Shown: positions 49,394 to 61,334, numbered from the stretch's first letter. The stretch is DNA of 64,000 nucleotides from Hevea brasiliensis (GCF_030052815.1 NC_079510.1:25666823-25730822), one strand, 5' to 3'. A program made the numbers and translations. The notes: generated by a model not told the origin, from the sequence alone.

Positions 49394-49472
49394 CCAACCA
49401 CTAGAGGAATTATCCGCTTTGGCCCACCTCATTCTGAGCCTCACGGTTTTGTCCCATAGATGGAATGGAGAA

Positions 49473-49540
49473 CTTCCCAGGAGGTCACTCATCCTAGCAT
49501 TTCTCCCAAGCGAGCACGCTTAACTTCGGAGTTCTTCCAA
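49473..49540 (-). other. 5S rRNA-like promoter region in Cassandra 3' LTR
   Basis: 'cccaggaggtcactcatcct' and 'cgagcacgcttaact' are the reverse complement of conserved plant 5S rRNA blocks (AAGCGTGCTTG and GGTGACCTCCTGGG). Only about 70 bp is 5S-like, so it is not a 5S gene. Confidence 0.85.
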
Positions 49541-49900
49541 CTCTCTAGGCCATTCTACCAAAAGGCGCCTCTAGTGATTAGTTTCCCCCATTTCAATGTA
49601 TGATTCAATTCATTCCTGTGCCCTGCATTCCACTACCCTAGGTAGCCTCACCATCTTAGAAGCTTGCTGGGAGTTCACTCTTTTATGCCACTCCTAGCGC
49701 TCATTAGACCACTTTTCCAAGTTAGGTCGTCACAGGCCCACCAACTTTTGCCTGGTTCATCCTCGAACCATACATCTATTAGAGGGGGTCTATCTCTGAT
49801 ACGATCTGTAATGCCCCTGCTCTAACCACTAGAGGAATTGTTTGCTTTGGCCCACCCCATCCTAAGCCTCACGGTTTTGTCCTATAGGTAGAATGGAGAA

Positions 49901-49968
49901 CATCCCAGGAGGTCACCCATCTTAGCATTTTTCTTAAGCAAGCACGCTTAACCCCAGAGTTCTTCCAA
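49901..49968 (-). other. 5S rRNA-like promoter region in Cassandra 5' LTR
   Basis: 'cccaggaggtcacccatc' and 'caagcacgcttaac' match the reverse complement of plant 5S rRNA. In Cassandra this region supplies the RNA polymerase III-type promoter. Confidence 0.85.
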
Positions 49969-50483
49969 CTCTCCAAGCTATTTCACCAATAGGCGCCTCT
50001 AGTGATTAGTTTTCTCCATTTTAATGTATAATTCGATTCATTCCTGCGCCTCGCATTCTACTACCCTAGGTAGCCTTACCATCCTAGAAGCTTATCGAGA
50101 GTTTACTCTCTTATGCCACTCCCCATTAGACTGCTTTCCCAGGTTGAGTCTTCACAAGGTGCAAAATGACCTCATGAAAGAAATTATTGTGTATGCTGAT
50201 GAGGGAGAATTGTTATCCTTGGATTCCATTATGCAAGATGATGAACATGAGGAATTAATATCTTTATCACTAACAATTCCTAATAAAGTTTTATTGTCTT
50301 TGTCAAATTGCAGGTTTGAAGAGGTACAAGTCAAGGTACGAGAAGTGTTTGACACTTTTGTTCCTCTGCCCCAAAGAGACCATGTTGTATCCAAATAAAT
50401 GATGAACTGAGAAGTAAGAAGAGTGAACATTTCATATTTTATTCTTAATGTCCTTGGTGAGGATTTGAGGACAAATCCTTTTC

Positions 50484-50495
50484 AAGAAGGGGGTA
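50484..50495 (+). other. Polypurine tract of the non-autonomous element
   Basis: 'aagaaggggg' followed by 'ta' lies directly before the 3' LTR and would prime plus-strand synthesis. Confidence 0.75.
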
Positions 50496-51586
50496 TGATG
50501 TGCCTACAATGAGATCAAGAATTTTCATTAATTTTAGAACCTAGATGCATGTTCATCACAAGCATGTAAAGTGAAAAGAGCAAAAACTCTTTCATTATAG
50601 TTGCATGGACTTAGTGGAAGCAAAAGAATTATGCCTTTTTGGAGTTAAGAAAATTAGGCTCAAATGGAGCATACTAATGGGGCATGTAGTGGGTTGCCTT
50701 ATGGTGGGCTTTTATTCTTCAAAATTCGTGGGTCCATAATATGCTATTATTTATTCACTTTTGAAAGCTCATACGAAAGAGATTTTAGTATTTTTGATGT
50801 CTTTTATGTTCCTATATGGGTTGGGATTCAATTTGGTATATTTGATCATCAAATATTCTTCAAGATCTTCAAATATTATGCCTAGCCAAAAAATGGACGA
50901 ATTTGACTTATCAACTCAGAATACAATCTTGAGAGATTTATTACTATTTTGGAAGATCTTGGCTAGCACTTTATTAATTAGGAATCTTTTACCTTTCTTT
51001 TCTTATTTTTATTAGGATTTATTCTAGTACTGTATTTCTTTATTACCGAATTAGTGTCTTATTTTTGCCTATAAATAGGCTTACCTATGTAATGCTTCAA
51101 AGACATTTAAGAGATTTTGGACACTTCAGAGAATGAAGAGAAAATTTTAGCATAAGTGCTATCAAATTTCAATTCTTATCAATTTTGTTTGATTGTGGTG
51201 AATTACTTGACTTATCATAAGGTTTATTGTGTGACGTTTATCTTTAAAGATTGGGTTCTTTGTGGCGTTCTAAACTTATCAAAGAATCTCTCTTCTACTT
51301 ATTATTTTATCTTTCTTGTTTTGTTCTTAGTTTTAGTCTATAAATATCAAAACTACAAAAATATTTTCTTTTATCATTTCTTTTTTACTTTGCTGCAAGT
51401 TAAGCTAGAAAATACCAAAAGAGTTAAAATCTGACAGAATTCAATTATTGTGTTTTGAGTGTTCTTGCTTGATTTTTATTTATTTTCTATTTTTTTAATG
51501 TTATTTTTTTTGTTTCTTTCTCTTAATTCGAATTCCCTTTTTGTTAAATCTGATTGAGTTATTTCTTCCCTCACCAAGGTACATCA
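50496..51586 (+). repeat. 3' LTR of the non-autonomous element
   Basis: 1,091 bp, colinear with the 5' LTR; same termini and TATA motif. Confidence 0.9.
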
Positions 51587-51684
51587 GTTATTTTGGTGAG
51601 TAAGTTTAGTTTGGTTTGCTTTTCAGTTAGTAATTATAACAATTTGTTGTTTTTGGTTACTGATTTGGTTATCTTTAATTTGAT

Positions 51685-52816
51685 AACCAAATTAATTGAA
51701 ATAACTAAATTTCTATTATTATAATTTTATTATTTATAATTATTATTTTATAATTTTATAATAATATTTAATTTATAATTACTTTATTATTAATATTAAT
51801 TCGTATTTATTATTTTTTATAAATAAAAAAGATTATAAATATATTTTTATTAATAATTAATTAATTAATAATAATTAAAATATATATTTCTTTTTTTTTA
51901 ATTCGGTTATAACTAATAATAGGTAGAATATTTTCGATTCCGATTAAATTAGGCTTTCCCTCAATTTCAACTGGGTTTGATTAATAATTTTATAATCAAT
52001 TAATAATTTGGCTAATTAAAAATTTATTTTAATTTAGTTCAATTAAACAAATGCTCATCCCTAATTACCTTTTACATTTTGTAAATGAAATATCATTGTT
52101 ATTTGAAAATATTATTTTAGTGGAGAGGTTAAAATATTTTAAAGGTAAACTATAATTTAGTCAAAGTTTAATAAAAACTATAACTTAATTTTTATATTTT
52201 CAAAACTAAACAATTTAGTCTATAAAATTTGTTAAAACTTAACCGAATTAATTGAAATAACTAAATTTCTATTATTATAATTTTATTAATATTTTATTAT
52301 TTATAATTATTATTTTATAAATTTATAATAATATTTAATTTATAATTACTTTGTTATTTATATTAAATCATATTTATTATTTTTTATAAATAAAAAAGAT
52401 TATAAATATATTTTTTATTAATAATTAATTAATTAATTAATAATAATTTAAAATACATATTTCTTTTTTTTTTTTAATTCGGTTATAACTAATAATTGGT
52501 AGAATATTTTCGATTTCGATTAAATTTGGCTTTCCCTCAATTTCAACAGGGTTTGGTTAATAATTTTATAATCAATTAATAATTTAGCTAATTAAAAATT
52601 TATTTTAATTTAGTTCAATTAATCAAATGATCATCCCTAATTACCTTTTACATTTTATAAATGAAATATCATTTTTATTTGAAAATATTATTTTAGTGGA
52701 GAGGTTAAAATATTTTCAAGGTAAACTATAATTTAGTACAAGTTTAATAAAAACTATAATTTAGTTTCTATATTTTCAAAACTAAATAATTTAGTTTATA
52801 AAATTTGTTAAAACTT
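51685..52816. repeat. Two-copy tandem duplication, 556-bp period
   Basis: Copy 1 begins 'aaccaaattaattgaaataa' at 51685 and copy 2 'aaccgaattaattgaaataa' at 52241. Both run in the same order through 'attcggttataactaataat', 'ggctttccctcaatttcaac', 'atcatccctaattacctttt'-type blocks to 'tttgttaaaactt'. Differences are few. No coding content. Confidence 0.88.
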
Positions 52817-53589
52817 ATAATTTAGTCCATACTTTTAAAATTTTAATTCAATTACCATTAATTCTAATAAAAATGATCAAAATATCTTTAACTCTATTTT
52901 CAACTTGAAGACAAGTTAGTTTCTAAAGTTTTATTTTATTGATAATTTAGCTTCTAAGAAAATAAAATAAAATAAAGTTTCGGGAAGTAAATTATTTTCA
53001 TATTGCAAATAGAGTTAATGAAATTTTGATTATTTTTTAGAATTAATAGTAACTTATGTTCTATTTGTTTCATGATAAATATTTTCCTGCATATTTTCTG
53101 GTATTTGGAATACTCAAAAAAATTGGTAAACTAGTCAAAGTAAAAACTAAATCATTTTTAAGGAAACTGACTTAATATTTTATCTTTTAAATTTTAATAA
53201 TCATATTAAAATATGAACACACTTATATATACATGAAATAAATACATATAATTAATTTAACATTACAATCAAATAACGAAAAATATTTTTTACATTTTTC
53301 GTATATAATTTATTTTTTGTGAAACAAAAAGAACCTTAATTAAAATTTTAATGATATGGACTAAGTTATAAATTTTTGACAAATCTTAAAAACTAAATTA
53401 CTAAATTTTGAAAGTATAGAAACTAAATCATAAATTTTATCAAACCTCACCCACTAAACTATTGTTTACCTTCTTTGAAAATAAAAAAAAATAAAGACCA
53501 TTTATTTTTGAAAAATTGAGGACTCACTGACAAAGTATGTCAAGTGTTAGGAGCATTTTGTAAGTTACCCTTTTGAAACTACCTTTCCA
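52817..53589. other. AT-rich sequence upstream of the VPS55 gene
   Basis: No gene or clear repeat boundary; likely contains the distal promoter of VPS55. Confidence 0.45.
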
Positions 53590-54866
53590 CTTCTGCTTGT
53601 CTGGCTTCACCAAACTGGAGAAGGTGCAAGAGTTCTCGTGGATTTCGTGGATTTTCTGTGCGCAAAAAATTTAAGACCGCAACCGAAATTTCTGGTACGC
53701 ATCATGCTTCTTCGATCCTTACTTAGTAATTAGAAAAAACTAAGCACTAATTTCATTTTAGTTCCGTTTAATCATCCATTACTCTAAGACGTTTTGATTC
53801 ACTCTTTTTCATGGTTTTATTTTTCTTTTTGTATTGCATTATTTTGGCATAAAATTCAGGTATAACCAGGATGGAATCCTGACATTGTACAGATTGCTGG
53901 GTAAAAGGCTTCTTTTTAATAAAATCTTTTAACGATATTATAATTTGGGATTAAAATTCAACGGGGTTAATGATATTGATGTATAATTGTGATTTTCAGC
54001 GCAGATCCACTCATTTCACTTCAAAAAGCTTTTTTTTTTTTAGTTCTTAATTTTTTTTTCCGCTGATTTCATTTTCTAGCAATTTGGTATAATTTTAGTG
54101 CATCACCAATTTGGCTTCTAATTTAGCCGTTACTGATAAATGGAATTTTCTGTGTTTATGCTTTGAAACTTCTACCAGTTCTCTTGGTTCTGGGCTAATT
54201 TGTTGCTCGTAAACCTTCCAGTTTCTGAAACATTGTCAAAGCAGTGAAGTTGAATGAGTTTTATTGTCTAATAGGTAATTATCAAAGACAAACAAGATAT
54301 CACATTAGTGAGTGGGATTTGTCAGTGAGATATGAAGTTTGTTTTGGATGGGTTGTAATGCACTTTTTCCGTCGTTCACTCATAATTTTTTTTGTTTAAA
54401 TTTATTATTCTTGTTATAGTTCATGTCAGAACTCCTAGAATATTATTTGTTGATTACCCTTTCTTGTATTTGGTTATGTTGTGTTCTTTAAACAAGGCTT
54501 TCATAACTAGTATGTCAGAGATGATTGATGTGTGGCTTGAGTAGTGTTGTAGATCTGCATTACTTGGAGACAAAGAAATTGCGGATATAATTTGCTTGTT
54601 GACAAGAATAAACCAAATTTTGTTTTAGTTAGACTTGTTCTTTCTTTCCTTTTTTTTTTTTTTTTTTTTTTTTGTGGACTTGAAATAAGTTAATCACTTC
54701 ATCTGGAATGTGAAATTCCTGTTTACTTAGTTTGATCAATGCCATTTTCACTTCCTTTGTGGTTTCATCTATTAAAAAGTTGTCATCAACCAACTAGTTT
54801 TACCATGGACACCCACATCCTCTGTATACTGGCGCTGCATTCTTCTTCTTCTTTTTCTTCTTCTTC

Positions 54867-54931
<65 letters not shown>

Positions 54932-55134
54932 CTTCTTTAAGTGAAATATTCAAATGAATAATGTAGCTAGACCTCTTACATTCTTAAATATTCTCTGATT
55001 TGTTTATGTTGGAGGAATCGGTCTGATTTGCATAATGCTCTCTTCCTTTCTACCTCAATGATTTGTTTCTGGTGTAATTATAGTCTCACCTTCATTTCAG
55101 TTGTTTCCATACATGAGGTGAAGCGAATTGGGTG
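53590..55134 (+). promoter_or_regulatory. 5' leader region and leader intron(s) of the VPS55 gene
   Basis: Leader-like sequence from about 53590 ends at a donor 53694/53695 (ttctg|gtacgc). A short optional leader exon may lie near 53861-53901. The exon holding the ATG begins at about 55101 after the acceptor 'ttcatttcag'. The intervening intron contains a poly-T run near 54650 and a long (TTA)n array. Confidence 0.5.
54869..54929. repeat. (TTA)n microsatellite, about 20 units
   Basis: Uninterrupted trinucleotide array following a CTT-rich stretch in the VPS55 leader intron. Confidence 0.95.
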
Positions 55135-55375
55135 ATGGCAGATTTACCAGGTTATGTTCGTTCCTGTTTGCATACTGGGAAGCTTGCTTTCTTGGCTATC
55201 TTGGTATCTGGTGGAATTGTATTACAAATTTTGGTGTGTAGTGTTTATTACTACTACTTTCCATTAAATTATTTGCATGCAACAGTCTAATGGGTATCAG
55301 TTATAATTTCTTATGCACCATGATTTATATGGCAGGCATGTGCACTGTACAACAATTGGTGGCCTATGCTAAGTG
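55135..55375 (+). CDS. VPS55: Vacuolar protein sorting-associated protein 55 homologue, first two coding exons (partial)
   Basis: Exon 1 (55135-55233) encodes MADLPGYVRSCLHTGKLAFL and then AILVSGGIVLQIL. Exon 2 (55336-55375) encodes ACALYNNWWPMLS plus one base of the next codon before gtaag. This matches the N-terminus of plant VPS55/OB-RGRP proteins, small four-helix endosomal membrane proteins of about 140 residues that act with Vps68 in late endosome-to-vacuole traffic. The visible part covers the first transmembrane segment and the conserved NNWWPM loop. The remaining two thirds is not in the window: the second intron continues for at least 8.6 kb, filled by retroelements. Donor and acceptor sites seen are canonical, so the gene is probably functional if the downstream exons exist. 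Confidence 0.9.
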
Positions 55376-55781
55376 GTAAGTGACTCAGGTTTCCAACACA
55401 AGATCGTTATAGTTTGTTTATTTATTTTATAATTTTTGTGGTTGAGGAGTATCTTCTTCTTCACTGTTTTTTATAAGTTTGATTCTTTAGAATTATGATA
55501 TTTGTTGAATGACTTGCTGCATGATGGCCATGTAATGCAATTAACTAATTACTAATGCGAATATAAGGTTTGTGGTTATTTGGGATCCAAATGTCCTTTC
55601 CCCTTCCCTTGAACCATGATCTGGATCTTGCTGTCTGATTCATGGAGCTCTGATGCACTAACTCACCAAAGATGTTGATCCCAAGCATTTTTTTTTTGGG
55701 TTTAAAATGCTCCTAATCATGTAAAATGGGATATTTTAGAAAACTTCATCTTTGACTGACTGACTGCCTGTGGTTGTTACA
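55376..55781 (+). other. Start of VPS55 intron 2, unique sequence
   Basis: Intron sequence before the LTR element; no exon matching the next VPS55 segment was found here. Confidence 0.6.
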
Positions 55782-56122
55782 TGTTACGTATTATAGGAAG
55801 AAGTATAGGAAAGGGAAAAGAAGTATTGGTAGGAAGGTGAGTTAGGGAGTTGGGCTATTGTAACAGATTTTGTTTAAGGATTTGTGAGTGTAAGTGTGTA
55901 ACTGATTCTGTTGTAAGTCAGTTGTTGACTTTAGAGAAGCAGTTGTCGGGATAGATCTATAAAAAGATCTCAGCTAGCTATCTTGTAATCCATTCCAAGA
56001 ATTATCAAGAAATACAATCTCTCTTCTCTCAACTCTATTTCTCTTCTGCCTATTTTGTTTCTCTCTCTCTCTTATCTCTATTTCTTCCCTATTTCTTTGT
56101 TAGGGTTTCCAAAACCCTAACA
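55782..56122 (+). repeat. 5' LTR of the VPS55-intron gypsy element
   Basis: 341 bp, TG...CA ends, CT-rich 3' half, followed two bases later by the PBS. Confidence 0.8.
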
Positions 56123-56124
56123 AT

Positions 56125-56136
56125 TGGTATCAGAGC
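56125..56136 (+). other. Primer-binding site, initiator tRNA-Met type
   Basis: tggtatcagagc exactly matches the plant tRNA-iMet PBS. Confidence 0.92.
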
Positions 56137-56703
56137 TCTACGCATCTGGGCTTTGTTTCCATTTCACTCTAGGGGTGTCGCAACATGGTGAGAAGTGTGG
56201 TAGTGGGACAGGATGATGTTAGGATGGCAGTTCTTGAGGAGCAATTCAAGAATTTGCAAGAATTGACTCAGAGGAATGCTGAGGAACTGAAGGAAGTTGG
56301 GAAGAATTTTGAGAAGAACCAGGCTCAGTATGAGAAGAAAAATGCAATGTTAGAGCAATTGTTAATGTTGCACTAGAAGGGGAACAGAATTAAGGAAGCA
56401 CCAGTTCTGAGATAGGGAAAAATAGAGACGAAAACAGCAGAGCTCAATCTACTTCAGTGATTTAGTCAATTCCTGCTCCTGGGGTTCAATCAATTTCTGT
56501 AGGAGCGCAACCTATATTATTCGTGGCCCAAACAATTGCTATTCCTGATATTCTTCCTAACACTAATCTTAGGCAATTCTTTGGGTATGATGGGAATGAC
56601 TCAATTACTTCCTAAAATTGAGTTAGTAACTTGTGATGGGAAGGAGCCTAGGGCTTGGTTAAGGTAGTGTGTCAAGTATTTTGAAGTTTATAGGGTGCCA
56701 AAT

Positions 56704-56883
56704 TGTAGAAAGAGATGATTCTCCTTAATTTCAATTAATCTGTACATGGGTGTATATATATACAATTGATTCCTATAATTGTGTTCTACTAATTAGGAAG
56801 AAATCCTAAATAAGAAATCCTAAATAGGAATACAGAATACAGAATATACAGAGAAATAATATAGTGATTGACTTTCCATAACA
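56704..56883 (-). repeat. Copia 3' LTR
   Basis: On the + strand it runs tgtagaaagagatg to ccataaca; pair of the LTR at 61335-61512. Confidence 0.93.
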
Positions 56884-56890
56884 TTTCCTC

Positions 56891-59800
56891 TCAAGTTGGA
56901 GCATAGATGTTAATCATGCCCAACTTATTACAAATGTAGTCAATCCTAGTTTCATTCAGAGTTTTTATGAAAATATCTCCTAATTGCTCTCCAGTTTTGA
57001 TGTGTCCTGTTGAGATGATCTGTTGTTGAATCTTTTCACGAACAAAGTGACAATCAATCTCAATATGTTTGGTCCGCTTATGAAACACCGGATTATAAGC
57101 AATATGAAGAGTAGCTTGATTATCACACCACAATTTCGCAGGCAGAGAGGTCTTAAAACCTGTCTCATCTAGTAATTGAAGCATCCATATTACCTCACAT
57201 ACTGATTGTGCCATGGCTTTGTCTTCGGATTCAGCACTAGATCGAGAAACTACACTCTGCTTCTTGCTTCTCCAAGACACCAAATTTCCTCCAACAAAAA
57301 TGCAATATCCAGTAGTTGACCTCCTGTCAACCTTAGATCCAGCTCAGTCAGCATCTGAAAAACATTCAACATTCAAATGCCCATGATTACCATATAACAA
57401 ACCTCTTCCTGGAGTGCCCTTCAAATAATACAAGATTTGTCCCAAGGCTTCCCAATGAGCAACAGTTAGGGAAGACATAAATTGACTTACTACACTAACG
57501 GCATAAGCAATATCGGGACGAGTGACTGTAAGGTAGTTCAATTTTCCTACCAATCTCCTGTATCTCTCTGGATTTTCAAACAACTCACTATCCCCTGCTA
57601 ACAGTTGTAAATTTGGAGTCATTGGTGCACTACAAGGCTTAGCACCTAATTTTTCCGTCTTTGTCAATAAATCGAGGACATATTTTCTTTGAGACAAGAA
57701 AATACCCTTCTTACTTCACATAACTTCAATACCCAAGAAATACTTTAACAATCCCAAGTCTTTGGTCTGAAACTGAGTTTGGAGGAAGGTTTTAAGAGAT
57801 GAAATACCTATAGAGTCACTCCCAGTGATGACAATGTCATTCACATAGACTACCAGGAGAATTAGACCAGCCTCAGATTGCCTATAAAATACTGAGTGAT
57901 CACACTTACTCTTTTGCATACCAAATTCTTGTACTGCTTTACTAAATCTCCGAAACCAGGCCCTAGGACTTTGTTTCAAGCCATAAAGAAACTTCCGAAG
58001 CCTACAAATTTTACCCAACTCCCCTTGAGCAACAAACCTAGGTGGTTGCTCCATATACACCTCCTTCTGAAGATCACCGTGAAGGAAAGCATTCTTGATA
58101 TCCAATTGGTGCAGGGGCCAATCATATGTAGCTGCTAAAGAGATAAACAAGCGAACAGAAGTAAGTTTAGCTACAGGAGAAAAAGTGTCAGAGTAATCAA
58201 CCCCATATGTCTGAGCATATCCTTTTGCTACAAGACGTGCTTTTAACTTAGCCATAGAACCATCAGGATTTACCTTTACTGTAAATATCCATTTGCAACT
58301 AATAGCTTTCTTACCAATGGGCAAAGGCAACAGTTCCCATGTACCATTAGCATCTAAAGCCTCCATTTCCTCTTTCATAGCAGCACACCAGTCAGGATGA
58401 GACAGTGCCTCACCAACAGTGTTAGAGATAGGAACAGAGTCTAAAGAAGTAACAAAACACCGAGAACAAGAAGACAATTGATTATAAGAAACAAAAGAAG
58501 AGATAGGGTAAGTACATGAACGTTTACCTTTACGAAGAGCAATGGGTAAGTCTATATCAGAATCATGATCAGTATAAGGTACAGGATCTCCCAACGAAGT
58601 AGCTGGTGGAGGATCTGAGTCAGAAATCTCCAATCTCCTAGAATAAATATGAACAACGGGAGGTCGAGTAGGTCTAAAGACAGAAGGAACAGGCTGTGGA
58701 GAGGACTAGACATTGGTTGGACAATATATATTAAGAGATCATCCTCCTCCCCCTGACTCTCATACATAGATGATTGAGGAAAAAATGGAGTGGACTAAAA
58801 AAATGTGACATCTGCAGAAACAAGATAACGATTAAGAGTAGAAGAGAAATAGCGGTACCCTTTTTGCAGCCGGGAGTACCCAAGGAAGACACATTTGAGA
58901 GACTTTGGATCCAATTTAGTAACCTGTAGACGAACATCACGCACAAAACAGGTACAACAAAAAATATGGGGTTCAACAGGGAACAAAGATTTTGTAGGAA
59001 ACAAAGCAGTATAAGGAATATCCTCATTAAGAACAGAAGACGGCATACAATTGATAAAAAAATATGCCGTAGAAACTGCATCCGCCCAAAAGTGTTTAAG
59101 AACTTTTATCTAAAAAAGAAGAGCACGAGTTACCTCAAGAAGATGCCGATTTTTTCTTTTGGTCACGCCATTTTGGGATGGGGTATCCACACAGGATGAC
59201 TGAAGAAGAATGCCATTTTGTGTCATATAAGACTGAAATTGTGCTGAAAAGTATTCTTTGGTATTGTCACTTCTTAATATGCGCACAGAAATATGAAATT
59301 GAGTTTTGATTTCATTACAAAAGGCACAAAAGATAGAAAACAACTCATAACGATTCTTCATTAAATATAACTAGGTAACACGAGAGTAATCATCAACAAA
59401 AGTAACAAAATAACGAAATCCAGTTTTAGAAGTAACAGAACAAGGACCCCAAGCATCATAATGAACTAACTCAAAAGGGGATGAAGCCTGTTTATTGACT
59501 CTAGACACAGAAGGCAAACGATGATGTTTTGCAAACTGACACGACTCACATTCTAAGACTGATAAAGACTGAAACTGAGGACATAGCTTCTTCATGGTAG
59601 ACAAAGAAGGATGACCCAATCTACAATGAGTTTCAAGAGGTGTTAAGGTACTGGAGCAAATAAGCGACCGCGGTACATGATTTTCTAGAATGTAGAGACC
59701 ACCTGACTCACGTCCTTTACCAATAATCTGCTTCGTTGTAAGATCCTGAAACAAACACTGGTCAGTAAAAAAGGAAATAGAACAATTTAAGGTACGAGTA

Positions 59801-61041
59801 AGTTTACTAACAGAAAGCAGATTAAAAGGGAATTTTGGTAGACACAAAACAGATGACAAAGAAATTGACAAAGTTAGGTTCGCAGTTCCAGAATCCATGA
59901 CACAAGAAGTAGAACCATCAGCTAAAGTAACAGTAGAGAAGGAAGTGAGATTAGACTGAATAGCAGATAGAAGACTAGAATTACCTGTCATGTGATCTGT
60001 CGCACCAGAATCAATAACCCATTTGGATGAGGAAGACACAAGGCATGTAGTGGATTTACCTGACTCAGCGATCACAGTGATAGGGAAACTGGTAGGCTTT
60101 AGAGATGCCTGATACTGGGAAAACTGTGCAAAATCCTCTGCAGATACCAAAGTAGTTTTCTCAGAGGAAGATACTGTAGAATCCTCTGCTGCCATATTTG
60201 CCATCTGTGATTGTTGATTTTTCCCCTGAAGTTGCGGACAATTATATTTTGTATGGCCAAGCTCATGGCAATAATAACAAATGACTCCTCTTGAGTCCTG
60301 ATTATAACTAGCCTCTCCATTACGCTGATTACTTCTGTTGCCTGTAATTCCTCCTTTACTTCCTCTTCTATTACCCTATTGTCCATTTGGATTATGGCTA
60401 ATAAGAGCACTACTGGCAGGCTTTAAAGATTGGGTACTCTCTGTACGAAGGACCCGTGTGAACGTTTCATGCAAAGAGGAAATCTCAGAACTGGAGAGAA
60501 TATGAGATTTAGCAGTCTCATACTCTGAAGGAAGGCCTGTAAGAAAACTCATAACAGCCAGTTGCTCCCGTTGGGTCTGCTGAACTTTCACATCAGGATT
60601 AAAAGGAAACAGTACATTAAGTTCCTCATATACCCGTTTAAAATCCATAAAATAAGCCGTGAGAGACTTATCTTCTTTCTCAGCACGGTAGAATGCCTTA
60701 CAAACATCATAAATACGGGAGATATTCCCTTTACCAGAATACAGAAAATCTAAATAATCCATCAATTCCTTAAAAAATTCACAGTGATTAATTAAACTAA
60801 TTACCTCACCGTGAATCGAGTTCCGAAATTGCAAAAACAACCGAGCATTCTCCTTTAGCCAAGTTTGTCGTGTATCATCCGTAGGTGGATCTTTAGTAAG
60901 GTGATCATCTTTATAAATGCTACGCAAATAGACCCTAACAGTCTTATTTCACTCCAGGTAATTCGAACCATTAAGTTTGTGTTCTGTGATCTTAGTCATC
61001 ACCGAAATCACATCAGAAATAACATTCTTATTGTCTGCCAT
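56891..61041 (-). pseudogene. Copia Gag-Pol polyprotein with stops and one frameshift
   Basis: The ATG is at 61041 (MADNKNVISDVISVM). Gag follows, with an intact CCHC knuckle (CYYCHELGHTKYNC, about 60270). Protease WVIDSGATDHMTG is near 60010, the GAG-pre-integrase HCRLGHPS...CESCQ near 59600, integrase about 59490-58800, RT 58633-57716, and RNase H 57697-56891. All of gag to integrase lies in one frame and RT-RNase H in another, so only one frameshift (between 58795 and 58633) is needed. Stops interrupt at about 60950, 60376, 59365, 59110, 58795, 57716 and 57344. The RT box reads YVNDI instead of YVDDI, and the integrase catalytic Glu region reads NGVTKRKN. The domain order PR-INT-RT-RH defines Ty1/copia. 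The lineage was not assigned. Confidence 0.92.
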
Positions 61042-61322
61042 TTGTTGAGACAAAGAAAACTAACCGAAATGCTAATCCAAAGTGCTTACAGCAGCAAAAT
61101 AACCCAAAGTCACAAATCAAGCAAATACTCAAATAGGATCTGAGAGCCAAACCTTAGAAGTCCTTTAATGGTATACTGGATCAGGCAACAGTACATAGTG
61201 GTGGAATGAGGGGGTTGATGCGACGCCAGCGATGTTGATTGGAGTCGAAACGGCCGGTCGGCGGCCAAGGTCTCTCCTGAGCTGGGTGGTGAGAACAAAT
61301 AGTCACCCTAGATAGATGACCT

Positions 61323-61334
61323 GCTCTGATACCA
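61323..61334 (-). other. Copia primer-binding site
   Basis: gctctgatacca is the reverse complement of TGGTATCAGAGC, the initiator tRNA-Met site, directly abutting the LTR. Confidence 0.92.

Larger units (their letters stand above)
47279..50156 (-). mobile_element. Cassandra TRIM retrotransposon, interrupted by a copia-type solo LTR
   Basis: Flanked by perfect duplications aggtg (47274-47278 and 50157-50161). In - orientation the 5' LTR is 49807-50156 (350 bp, TGTGAAGACT...GGCATTACA). The 3' LTR is 49399-49734 plus 47279-47298. The internal region is only 72 bp, with a tRNA-Met-like PBS adjoining 49806 (reverse of 'ctctgatacgatc') and a purine tract near 49735. Each LTR contains 5S rRNA-like sequence, the defining feature of Cassandra. 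It encodes no protein. The solo LTR at 47299-49393 has been inserted 20 bp inside its left end. Confidence 0.93.
45706..51586 (+). mobile_element. Non-autonomous LTR retrotransposon with two LTRs and perfect target duplication
   Basis: The LTRs at 45706-46831 and 50496-51586 both begin tgatRtgcctac and end aaggtacatca. Flanks are identical gttat (45701-45705 and 51587-51591). A primer-binding site follows the 5' LTR and a purine tract precedes the 3' LTR. Excluding the nested Cassandra at 47279-50156 and one duplication copy, the internal region is only about 0.8 kb. It holds gag-like remnants and no pol. It therefore depended on another element for mobilisation. Confidence 0.92.

Noticed and set aside
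49473..49968. 5S rRNA genes
   Set aside because: Only about 70 bp in each block resembles 5S, both lie at equivalent positions in paired LTRs, and the rest of the 120-nt gene is absent.
54739..54957. Ser/Ile-repeat protein
   Set aside because: The frame is created by CTT and TTA microsatellites in the VPS55 leader intron.
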